Shown one piece after another: positions 1 to 10,772 of a DNA stretch of 64,000 nt. Each line of letters begins with the position of its first letter. The stretch's first letter is position 1. A program made the translations under genes and the position numbers. The notes beneath the pieces are model-generated. The model was not told where the DNA came from, ran no database searches, and saw only the letters and a list, made by a program, of their open reading frames with translations. The DNA comes from Sarcomyxa edulis (taxonomy: Eukaryota > Basidiomycota > Agaricomycetes > Agaricales > Mycenaceae). The stretch lies in the NCBI GenBank assembly GCA_009761415.1, contig QUOL01000011.1, positions 744,001-808,000 of the forward strand, written 5' to 3'.

Positions 1-2180
1 TCAATTAGCTGTACACGGTCAACCACACTATCAATCTCACCCACATCTTCTCAATTCTACCCAGCTTACCCCAGGAATACCACCTTCTGACTATGAGCAA
101 CGCAGGAAAGCTCTCATGGACTCGCTCCCACACAACGCTATCGTTGTGTCGGTCGCAGCACCCGTCAAGTTCATGAGCCAAAGTATGTGAAACTCCGATG
201 AAATACACGTTCATATCTCATCGTAGTCTAGATATATTGCAAGTACCCTAACATGGGATAAGTACTCTCTGGACGCTGACACCCATACAGTTACAAGTAC
301 CGTCAAGCTTCGAACTTTTGGTATTTGACCGCATTCGAGGAGCCAGAATCAGCTGTCATTCTACGTATGTTGCGCGCAGCTCCGTTCCTTGTTGATGCTC
401 ACCTCACACCAGAGAAAAAGCCCTCTGCAAAACGAGGCTACGAAATGACCCTATTCTGCCGTGGAAAAGACTCTGATAAAGAGAAATGGGATGGTCCAAG
501 GTATGAACTCGCTCACCCGAGTGACTTGGAAGCTTACCTGGCACAGAACATCATTCGAATCTGCGACCCAACTCTTCGCATCCGACGCGACGTTCCCAAT
601 CACAGACTTTTACAATCACCTCCGCTCCCTGATTTCCTCCAGATCGTCTTCCGCTAAGCATCAGATATACATCGACCTGCCTCCTTCGACCTCATATAGT
701 TCTACATCCAAAAAGTTCATGAAGTTGCTTACAGAGTCACCGAGTATATACAGCGACCCAAAATTAGGTGAGTTGCCTCCGTTTCAATGCTACACGACCC
801 GCGGTTCACAAGTATCTACTAGATGTACACCCTAAGCCTCTGATTCACGCACTAGCCCCTCATATTGCTCCCTTCCGCGCTATCAAAAGCCCGGCAGAAC
901 AAAAGGTCATGAGAGAAGCGGCAGACATAAGTGGGAGGGCGCACGCAAAGGTCGATCATTCCTTCAAATTCCAAGGATGACAACTCTGAACTCCAATACA
1001 GGTTATGCGGTACACGACGAAAGCACTCCGTGAACCGAACGCTACATCCGTCCCGGAGCAGAACATCCAAGCACATTTCGAGTACCTCTGTACGCTTGCT
1101 GGATCGCAAAGACCGGCATATGTGCCTGTGGTTGCATCTGGGTGAGTTCTACGAGACTACGTTTAGAGTGCGCGCCTACTTGTCATTACAGGCATTTGCA
1201 CTACCCTAGTCGCACTTGGTCTACGTGTGCTGACGGAATATCTCCACAGATCGAACGCCCTTGTCATCCATTACACTGCCAATAATCAACTCATCCGACC
1301 AGGCGACATGGTCCTCGTCGATGCGGGTTGTGAATACAAGTAAGCGCACATCAGCACTCTCTGTTCTCGTCTAACACCACCTTTAGTGGCTATGCTTCAG
1401 ACATCAGTATAGTATTCTTCGTCTGTCTTCCTACATACGATACAATCCTCACTGTCCTTCAACAGCTCGAACATACCCCGCCTCGGGTAAATTTACTGGC
1501 CCACAACGACATCTCTACTGCGCCGTCCTTTCTGCCCAAAAATCACTCATCGCCGCGTGCTCTGCGTCCCCCTCTTCTCTACTCGATATGATAGACCCGT
1601 CCAAGTCCTACCCTACGAAACATAAATCCTTACACGAACTCCATACCCTTTCGTGCACGCTCCTTCGACGTGAACTGAACCAGATTGGGTTCAGTATAAG
1701 TTCGGATCGCGAGTTGGAGATTTTATATCCACATTATTTGAGCCATCCCATTGGTATCGATCTACACGAGTCGGATCATTTCGATCGGAGCGCTCCGTCA
1801 GTTCTGTAATGCATCGTCGATGGACATGACACTTATCTTATTCTTGATAGGTTAAAACCGGGCATGGTTGTCACCATCGAACCAGGTATTTTTGCCTCTC
1901 CTTCTACGAGACGTAATACCTATCTCATTTGCCCTCCAAGGCGTCTACGTCCCACCATTATCTCAATTCCCACAACATTACCATAATATCGGGATTCGCA
2001 TCGAGGATCAGGTATTGATCACTGACGGGGAACCTATCGTGCTTTCAGTTAACGCTCCTAAGGAGGTTCGTACTTTTTTTGTATTCCTATTCGCATTCTC
2101 GTTCCTGTTTTGACGGCCAGGTTCAGATTAAAGATGTAGAGGGTGCATGTCAAGGGCTATTAGGTTTGGAGCCCTTTTAG
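1..2180 (+). CDS. icp55: ICP55-type mitochondrial Xaa-Pro aminopeptidase (M24B), 5' truncated
   Basis: The 3' part of a 13-exon gene whose start lies left of the window. Family knowledge: Icp55 trims one N-terminal residue from imported mitochondrial proteins after the processing peptidase has acted. Seen here: an aminopeptidase-P N-domain (residues reading [17 protein letters not shown], then [15 protein letters not shown]) and a C-terminal pita-bread domain with all five metal ligands: Asp in LVDAG, Asp in SDITRTYP, His in [10 protein letters not shown], Glu in TIEPG and Glu in GIRIEDQ. Model: 1-182, 232-238, 291-364, 413-500, 547-767, 823-950, 1002-1141, 1250-1339, 1386-1406, 1466-1796, 1851-1885, 1941-2065, 2121-2180. 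The 7-nt second exon and the GC donor after it are needed to restore the conserved NIFYKYRQ stretch. The family call is firm; the microexon is inferred. Confidence 0.9.
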
Positions 2181-4942
2181 AGACCTATCTATCTTTCTTT
2201 CCAGTCTGGAAGGGAAATGTGTGTGCAGTGCGAGTTCTTTGTATCTCCCGATACTCCGATACGCCACGTTGGGCTTAGATACAGGCAGGACATTGAACGT
2301 CAAAATTCAAGGACACAAAAAAGGACACAACCTCAATGTCTAGTGTCTTGTTGTCTTCACAATTCTTTCGAGGACTTAACCCTTGATATATTGATACTGC
2401 ACAACTCGTGTTCTCTTTCGATAAATCTCAGCGTGCCACTGATCATCGATCATCTGGGCAGTTGCTGATACTTGTTAGAGCTCGAGGTCATTGCCCTCGT
2501 GACCAAGTCGTGACCACATTCTCTCTAAGTGGCTCTTGCCAAACTCTTGCTGGCTGCCAGGTTAGAGAACCTATCAAGTGCTACTTATTTCCAGATGTCG
2601 GGACGCCCCTACATCGAAGTATGGCGTGAATGCTAGATTCGAGGTATGGCAGACAGAGTGTGTATCCCTTTCACGGATAAAAACACAGCATTGAATATTC
2701 TGTACCCCGCTACATTTAGTTGGGTTTATAATTAGGATGACCATGGCATGCTGAGTAACTTGGAGTTTGCTAGAGGCGACGCAGAAAAGTCCAGAACACT
2801 TGGCCACCAGACGTATCACCTAGTCCCCGGATGGCATCCCAGCAGATTTCGGATTTAATTTCCGCAAGGCCTCTATTATTGATCTCATTGTCGATAAACT
2901 CCTTTGCTCGAGCGGTTTCTGATGATTCAAAGCCCAAGACACTTGTGAGTGCCTCAACAAAGTGACTAGTCTTTCTTCTTCGTCATCGGTTCATGTGCGT
3001 TGCATATCATGCAATAAAATAAATCTCTGACCTTATTGACGAATGAACTAGCTACTTATGAGCGAGTGTTCATTGACACCCTAGGCTATACAAAGAACGT
3101 AATCTTGCAACGGTCAAACCCGATTGTTCGAGTAGATTGTTGGATAATGACGTTTCAGAGACTGGATTGACTCACTGTACATGCTCCTCCGACCGCCAAG
3201 ATTTCCCTTCGTGTACCCAGTCTTGCCACTTTGCTGCTGCACGCCTTGACATAAGTCAGGCTTGACATGTTGGTCGAGAATCTCGTTGACAAGTCAAATC
3301 GTGGTTTGCTATACTTGTTGATACATCATATTGATAGTGTCCACCGTCAATCTGGATGACATACCAATGGGTCGGAGAAACAATGATGGACCACTTACGA
3401 CTTGTCATAGACGCAGACCATCGACAATATACCACCGAAGGAATATAGTACGACTATCTGGGACCGGACCTTTGTCAAAACGACGCGTGGTACGACACTC
3501 GCGGCGGGAATCCGAGATGGTGCGAGAGTGCGAGGAGATGGATAAGGGCCTCGCTGAATGTCTCGCCGTGGTTGATGAAGTGGCATTAAAGCGGACAAAC
3601 GATATTTATGCAGCATTGGTCAGTCACAGTCAGCCTATGTTTGGAAAGCGTCAATATTGAACAGCATGGTCTTCATCGTTGAGATCTTGACAACCTGAAT
3701 CTCTATGGGCCTAGGGATGGGTGATATCGCGAGGTATAATGGACACCGAGGAGGGAGCCAGCATCTCGGAGCGTATGTACGCCATGCCTGATCGCCTGCG
3801 CGGTAAATCATTGGCGACCCTGCTCCCGTGAAGCTCGGCGGCTTCAACAACAGAAAAAATCAAGACCTATCAAGGATCTAGGAATTACCGATGAGAAACC
3901 CCAGGATCTCGACTTGGGGGAATCCTAACCAGAGGAACGGTAGGATTGCAATCGATTCGCGAGTGGCTCGTTTGTATCGTCCGTGGATGAACCTCGTATG
4001 TTATTGGGACGGACTGGCCGAGAGCCTGAGAGGACGGAATGGCGCTGGCCGAGGAAGCTAGGAATGAACGCGTTCCACGGGATGGGAACAGCGAACGCTG
4101 GACTAAAGCCACGGGATGCATGGTGTACGGAGGCACGACTTCGCACGAACAATATACGCGCTCTCCTTTGACGGTGAATGTTATCTTTTCAACAACGATG
4201 CCAGCTTGGCAATCAAACACAATGTAATAAGGCTTTCCACCAGTTACGAGCGAAATGAGCCTAGATATATGCCCATCAATTAGTGAGCACTAGAATTGAT
4301 CTAAACGGAGGAGTGAAGGTTTAGCGGGTCGAGGAAGATGAAAATGAAAACAAGGACTGAGCATTATATATGTGCATGGAATAATATGTGGAGTATAGCG
4401 GCAGCATCGCACCACAAAGTGGATACTACGGTAATGAGATAGAGGTTGGGAGTGGAGCCGAGTGAATCAAGGTGGTAAGAACACCTGACTTGTCCCAACA
4501 AAGTAAGTAGTGTTGGAAGAAGTACAGAAAGAACGTCTGAATAGTTCGTACCGGAGTAACGATACATATTTTGAATCATGGTACATGACGCTACGACCGA
4601 AAGTCAAGAAAATACAAACGAAAGCTAGCTTTTTGGGACCTTCAAAGATAGCCGTCCGAGATAGCTAAGACGGATAGCAGACGAGGCCGGATCCGAATTA
4701 CTCACGCGGACCAACGGCACTTTGCCTCGGCGCTGTGAGTCATAGACAAGAGACTGTTGAGAGCATGTTGCGAAAGCGAGGCGAGAAAGAAAACAAACAT
4801 GGTCGCAGATTTGATGCACTTCGACTAGTACGAATAACAGGCGGTCGAGGGTCCTGGCTGGGACGGACTCGTCCCCTCTGCTTATGTTCGTCTCTAAACA
4901 GAGATAAGTCCATATGGATGAAAGACAAACACGACGAGAAAT
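2181..4942. other. Long gene-poor stretch, nothing convincing
   Basis: Short open frames exist on both strands, but none shows a family motif, clear introns in phase, or a convincing start. A minus-strand segment around 2820-2985 reads like protein (GFESSETARAKEFIDNEI) and could be one exon of an unknown or decayed gene. No RNA gene or terminal repeat was recognised. It may contain non-coding RNA or degenerated sequence. Confidence 0.4.
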
Positions 4943-5303
4943 TTACTCTCGCAATCCTTGTACGTCTGCCATGATCTTGTCCAGACGCGCGGTCAGCACA
5001 TCGACCTCGTGGTTTGTCTTGGATCTATTGCAAGACGCATTGAGGGTTCGTCCTCGGATGATTGTATCAATGTCTGCTTTGAGCACCGTGACTGCTTCGG
5101 CTAGATCTTGGGTAGAGACTGCGGTTATGCTGGAAAGTATGAACACTCACACCGAGGTATTAGACATAAGAAATATAGACATACTGGACTGAATTCATAC
5201 GTTCAATGTGATTTTTCCGAGTCTGGTGTCGTGCAGGAGCTGCGACAGCTGTGAACATATACATCAAGCCGACCATCTGAGAAAAAGACGATGCCACTTG
5301 CAT
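4943..5303 (-). CDS. Small two-exon hypothetical protein (about 101 aa)
   Basis: Not recognised. Two minus-strand exons (5185-5303 and 4943-5129) join in phase across a 55-nt intron with a GTATGT donor and a TTCCAG acceptor. The product is helical. The N-terminal part is basic and Met-rich (ARHQTRKNHIERM). The second exon has heptad-like spacing (LAEAVTVLKADIDTII, then VDVLTARLDKIMADVQGL) typical of a short coiled coil, and it ends at a TAA. The start is the first ATG after an upstream in-frame stop; a second ATG nine codons later is also possible. It could be a small subunit of a larger complex, but nothing in the sequence names one. Confidence 0.45.
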
Positions 5304-5866
5304 TCTGGACGGAGTCGACGCAAATTTCGACGGGAGCAAGAGAAAAGATGGGGCGCTATGGCCTTGACGACGTCCAATTTATTGTATTGAACGTCCCAAG
5401 TAGTGTTTGAGGCCCTGGGGTGAGGGGTCGAATTCTTGTTCATCATGAAGGATGGGTGTACAGAAAAAAGGTGTTGACGGCATTGCTAGGATGGAAATAT
5501 AGCTGAGTTCGAAGAAGGGGCCCAGGAAAGCAGGAGAATTCCTAGAAATAATTGAGAAAACGGGAGAAGGAAGCGGAGGAGCATCGCTGTCAAACAGAAA
5601 AGATGGAAACGCCGCATGCCACTGGTACTCAGCGGGAGTCCTCTTTCGAAATGACAAAATTCTAGTTCTCGTTGCCTCAGTTGTGAGCTACAGTGGATTA
5701 TCGTACTGAGGTAGTAGGGGACCAAAGGAGCTTTAGGTGTTGTGGCCTTGGAGGTTTTTTTTTTGAAATGACAAGTCCGAAAGTCGAGTGTCGGCACGCC
5801 ACCGCGCCAAACTTGAAAGCAACTTTTGATCTCTCTCTGACTCTCTCTCTCCATCGTTCCTCTAAA

Positions 5867-8232
5867 ATGTCAAACTCAAGGCCAGCTTCAACTTCGACCC
5901 GACCAGCTGTATCTCCTTTACCTCGCCCTCAACATCAGGTCAATACCCAGACAAAAATTATAGACACTGTACATGGCAGAATTCTTTGTATCGCAGACAT
6001 TCGCGGTCGTCTTTCAGCCTTGAACGACCTTGCAAGGGACGCAAATGCAAAAGCCATCATTCACACTGGTGACTTTGGCTTTTTCGGTGAGAAAGTTATT
6101 CTTTTCATCGCGGAGGGAGCTAACTTTTTCCGGTAGAAAACGAAAGTCTCGAACGTATCAATGATCGTACTCTTCGCCACCTCACAATGTACTCTCCTCT
6201 GATCCCAGCCGCACAACGTACACACCTCCTTTCGCCAGAGAACCCACCATCCGAAATTCGTTCCACCGTCTCCATCTCTCTTCTCTCTGAATTCCCTCTC
6301 CTCCTATCAGGTACTATCAAGCTCCAAATTCCCGTCTATACTGTTTGGGGTGCTTGTGAGGATGTTCTCGTCCTTGAGAAATTTCGCATGGGGACCTATG
6401 CAATCGATAACCTTCACGTTCTCGATGAAGCCACAACTCGGCTGCTTGATGTAGGCGGCGTCAAACTTCGATTGCTAGGTCTGGGTGGCGCCCTCGTTGC
6501 ACACAAAATGTTCGACAATGGAGATGGGAATGCCACTATAGCAGGTGGCCAGGGAACGATGTGGACTACAGCTCTCCAGATCGGTGAACTCGTCGACACA
6601 GCGCAACGCGTCTTTGACCCGTCCGAAACCCGGCTCCTTGTCACGCATGCCTCCCCAGGTCGCGAAGGCATTATAGCTCAACTAGCACTTGTTCTCAAAG
6701 TCGATCTAACCATCTCAGCCGGTCTTCATTTCCGTTACGCGACCTCGTATAACGAATTCAGCATTCAAGGTGATTTTGAAGGTTTCAGACACAAGTTGCA
6801 GGTGGGTAAGGAAGCTTGGGACAAAGTCTGGGACAGTGTTAGGACACAGGTGGAGGCTGTTATCGATGACAATCAGAGAGTCTTGTTAGACAAGATGTTG
6901 AGCGTTGTAGAGAGACTTCCTCCCAGTCAGTCTGCAGGAGGGGCAGCTACAGGCGAAGAACCAGCATGGAAGAATTGTTGGAATTGGAATCTGTGTGATG
7001 CGGCGTATGGGGCACTCGTCCTCGACATCAAAGAAGGAAGGGTCAGTGCGGAATTGAAGAGTCAAGGTGCGTAATAATAAATCTCTATAATCATCCGGAT
7101 CTTCTAAGCTGTATCGTAGGTTTCAACTACGCGTACCGTCAGACAGCAACAACAAATGGGCCAAGCCAGACACCTACATCGGTTGCCTCTCCCCTTCCAG
7201 CTCCTCATAACAACATTGCGAAAGGGTCGACTCCCGTTCCATCGCACGCCGATCGACCTCCTCCTCCCCACCTCAACAATGCAAATAACAATAACAAGTC
7301 CACGACGTCTACCCCGCCCCCTGCACCAGGCACGGGCACCGGAACACCAAAAGATGCTCAGGCCAATTCCGCAGCGGGAATTGCTAAACCGACCACAAAC
7401 GGAGCGCCAGTAGATAATCCCGCCAAGGCCGAACGGGATAGACAGAAAAAGAAGGACAAGAAGGAGCGGAAAGACCGGGAGCGGGCTGAGAGGGCTGCTA
7501 CTGATAAGGAGGCCAGTGGTGCCGCTGGAGAAGCGTCTGGGAAGGCTACACCCGCGCCCTCAGAGCCTGCGGATCAGGCTAAGGCATCCCCTGTAGCTCC
7601 AGCTGATGGTGGGCTCCAGCCGTTGTCGCCAAACGACTCGCGTGATGATGCAAAATCGCCTGTAACGGATGGTGCTGGTGGCACAAGTACAGGTACGGGT
7701 ACGCCGACTGGAAAACGCCCTTCATACAGGAATCCATATACTCTCTTCATGCGGACGTCTGTCCCGGCGAATGAAGGTGAAGTAAGGGAGTTCTTTGGAG
7801 AAGCGAAAGATGGGGTGAGTTTTGTGTCTCATCAATAAATACGAATACTGACTGATTCATACAATCTCAGATCACGCGTGTCAACTATCCTGCGAATTTT
7901 GCTGGAAGAAATCTGAAGCTGATGTATATTGAGTTTGGTGACGAAGAGGCTATGAAGGCTGGGTTGGAGAAACATGCGGAGGTGTGTGTTCTATGTTTTT
8001 CCTCGTCTCTCTTGGTATTGACGGGACATTGCAGAAACTTAAAGACCAGGTCCCTGAGGTAAAACAAGCGACTGATAGAGAGTCTCGTGGTGAGTCGCCG
8101 TTCCGTGGGCGTGGCAGGGGTGGACGGGGTGGATTCGCTGCCAGAGGGTTCGCTGCTGCAGGTTTGACGAAAAGAGGAGGAGAAAGTGGTGGAGGGGCAA
8201 GTGGAGGGGGAGGGGCTGAGGGCAATGCGTAA
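5867..8232 (+). CDS. DUF2433 calcineurin-like phosphoesterase with RRM-like and RGG C-terminus (about 717 aa)
   Basis: Five exons: 5867-6086, 6137-7066, 7120-7814, 7871-7981 and 8035-8232. The N-terminal half has a metallophosphoesterase-like beginning (GRILCIADIRGRLSALNDL, then IIHTGDFGFF) and later VTHASPGREG, the pattern of fungal DUF2433 proteins. Residues about 390-540 are Pro/Thr/Asn-rich with a Lys/Arg-Glu charged stretch (KAERDRQKKKDKKERKDR). After this comes an RRM-like segment (NPYTLFMRTSVPANEGEVR, FAGRNLKLMYIEF) and an Arg-Gly-rich tail. The usual histidine of the first metal motif (GDxHG) is replaced (ADIRG), so catalysis is doubtful. The tail argues for RNA association; that is inference. 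Start: first ATG after a pyrimidine-rich leader. Confidence 0.8.
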
Positions 8233-8621
8233 GTAACCCCCCGAGGTCGTATCAAATGAGCCAAGGTTGGTCTGGTGCATATGCGATGAGAATCGTTCCT
8301 GTCATGCTCCTCAAACTTTTTGCTGTCCGTGTTCTTCTTTGTGCTGCTGCTGCTATCTTTCGTTCGCATGTTCTTGTTTCTTTGCATCCGTGAATACCTT
8401 GCAGCTGCTACGTACATACTACTCATTCATGCATGCCCTTACCACCTACTAGTACTCGTTTACTCAGATACCCCTCAATCATGATTTGCAACGACGTGTC
8501 CTTCTCATTATTTTATTTTATCCCGCAGTAATCTTATTACCCTCATTGGCGGTAGCTCTGAGCGACAGCAAATGCAACGTTGAAGGTAGATTGATTGCGT
8601 CCATTGTACATGTTATTGGGT
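8233..8621. other. Convergent intergenic region
   Basis: About 390 bp between two genes that end tail to tail. It is T/C-rich, with several GCTGCTGC-like short runs and no supported gene. It presumably holds both 3' untranslated regions and their poly(A) signals. Confidence 0.5.
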
Positions 8622-10487
8622 TTACCACTCCCCTGCTTCATCATCATCATCGTCGATGTCCGCTTCTATTGGTGGCCAGAACGTAGCGATGTCCGGGAGT
8701 ACATCTTCCTCTTCGGTCTCAGCCTGTGTTCGACCACGACGACGTTTCAGAGACTTGAGGACATCGACGGCTTTCCAGAATACTGCTTCTGCATTAGTAG
8801 ATGCGGTGTCTTGGGATTCGGGGAGAATGGGTGTGAGCGATGGGGGCAGGGGTGTCAAGATTGGTGGGGAACTGGAACTTGATGAAGAAGGAAGGGGAGG
8901 GGAGGGGGCAGAGTGTTGTCTGTAGAACATGCTGAACAGCGGTTCGATAGGATCAGGGCTGTCGGAGCGGCTGAGAGCGAGGGTTGCGTTCAAATATGGA
9001 CGTAGTAGCTGTTCTGGATTTGGTTCAGAGGATGAAGATATTGGCATTGAGATGTAGATTATCCCTGTTATCGAAAGTAGCATCAGCGGGTGAGTCATTT
9101 GTTGGTAGGCAAACTGCATTACATTTTCCTTTCGGGGTAGACATGCTGCCTTCCCCGGTGATGAGCACGTTTACAGATGTCGTGCTGGATCCTCCAGCAG
9201 GTAGAGAGGAAGGGGGGAATACGAGGAGGGCTGTATCGAGCAATTTAGGTAGGGAGTTGTCTGTCTCTGTTTCTGTAGGTTCAGAATTTTCGGTGTCTGT
9301 TAGGGTGCTGTCAGAGGAGAAGGTTATTGGTTTGTCGATTATGGCTATACATCGAGCGATATCTACAGGAGGGGCTTCATCTTCGGCCGCAGGAGGGATG
9401 CGTGTTGTGGTGGATATGAGGTGAGGTGGAATATAATCTGCAGATGATATCAGAAGATCGCATGTCAATGTGTCGGGAAAGTCTCCTAGAGTGATCGCGT
9501 ATTGTGATGGAACCTCTTCTGTGGGGCTATAAGGAGCAGTAGAAATGGAGGTTATAGGCCTGCCAAGGATGTATACGCCTCCGGCTACGGCCGCCGTACG
9601 ACAGAAACCTTGGGCTATTTCACCTGCGCCACCGTAATGACCTACGAGGAAAGAGGATGGGCCATAACGACCTGCAGAGCGAAGATAACGGCGGATACGG
9701 TGGAGGGCAGGGAGGGTTGGATCTGAAGTTCATATGAGTGTAGTACAGCGGATATCGCTATGCCCAGGTGGACGAACCGGATGGTGAGACACAATATGTT
9801 AACGAGTACGTGATAGCTGTTGCCATTTCTTGGTTGAGGGCGAATACACTCGACAAAAACTCGAGGAATGGGAGTTGTTCTTTGCCAATGAGTTCGTTCT
9901 TCGACTCGAATTCGCCTGCTGCGAACATCAAGAAACGCATCAATCTACGTTTGTCGAGTAATGTCATGTCTTTATTCTTGAAGACGTCTTCTTTGCTTCC
10001 GGGGACGTTCTTCACTTCTCCAGAAGGGTGGTAGATTCCGACTTGCTCGAGAAGTCTGAAACCACCGTAGCGAGCTACACCGGACGATACTAGAGAGGTA
10101 ATGAAGGGGCCTACAGCAGGAATCATGGAAGGCAAAAGGGATATCGCGTATTGCCGAGATTGGGGAAGGGTAACGCGAGTGTACGATATTGAAGTGAATC
10201 TGTTCCGTTGAGATGCCATGTAATGAGACGGGTCGTTGTCTGTAGATGACCGTTTGTCTGCCCATTGAATGAGCTCCTCAAGAGAGAGGGTAGCTTCATC
10301 CGAACCGTAGTAAGGATTGACATCGAGGTGGGCTACTTTGAAACCTGCCTTTGAGAGAGCACTAGGAGGACTGTACTCAGCATAATTTTGAGTTGTGGGG
10401 GGTGACTTTGGTGGCTCACGCAGCAGTGATAGATTCGACGAGTCCTGTACCAAGTACGATAACATCGAAAGAGCTTTCTATGTTCAT
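8622..10487 (-). CDS. mrs6: Rab escort protein / Mrs6-type component A of Rab geranylgeranyl transferase (about 567 aa)
   Basis: Four exons: 10420-10487, 9778-10370, 9123-9722 and 8622-9064. Family knowledge: Mrs6/REP presents newly made Rab GTPases to geranylgeranyltransferase II and escorts them to membranes. Seen here: the GDI/REP nucleotide-fold start (SSFDVIVLGTGLVES), then GFKVAHLDVNPYYG, the long GDI-domain block (GPFITSLVSSGVARYGGFR, VPGSKEDVFKNKDMTLLDKR, MRFLMFAAGEFE), and a late block (WIIYISMPI, LLRPYLNATLAL). The last stretch is low-complexity Ser/Pro with an acidic tail. GDI proteins lack this extension, which favours REP over RabGDI. The Trp codon joining exons 3 and 4 supports that splice. 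It diverges from the nucleolin-like gene. Confidence 0.9.
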
Positions 10488-10630
10488 AGCGACAAAAGAA
10501 GAAAGAATAGCACTCCAATGCTACTGAATGACAGGATGAAAAGTCAGTACCAAGCCAGTAATATGGAGGGACGCTGATATGAGAGATCTCACGAAGCAGC
10601 ACAAACGTGCAGACCAAGTCAGCGGAGCCT

Positions 10631-10703
10631 GCCCTAACACCCGAGTCTGCCCGCCCTAAACTCTTCGAGTGTCTGCCCTAAGCTAGCCAAGTGCCTGCCC
10701 TAA
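10631..10703. promoter_or_regulatory. Four telomere-like GCCCTAA boxes at exact 22-bp spacing
   Basis: GCCCTAA occurs at 10631, 10653, 10675 and 10697, each start exactly 22 bp after the last, in the 285-bp divergent promoter between the Rab escort gene and the nucleolin-like gene. Only the 7-mer is strictly kept; the spacers differ. CCCTAA is the fungal telomere repeat unit on the C-rich strand, and telobox-like sites are known in promoters of ribosome-biogenesis genes in several eukaryotes. The spacing, about two helical turns, would put all boxes on one face of the DNA. A role for a Myb/telobox-binding factor is inference. Confidence 0.65.
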
Positions 10704-10772
10704 CCCCAGCTAACGATCGAGCCGAAGTTTTTTTTGAGGCACTTCCCAACCTTCTCACTCTCTACATCCACA

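Noticed and set aside
8656..9424. Plus-strand frames opposite the Rab escort gene
   Set aside because: They mirror its low-complexity C-terminus and have no independent motif.
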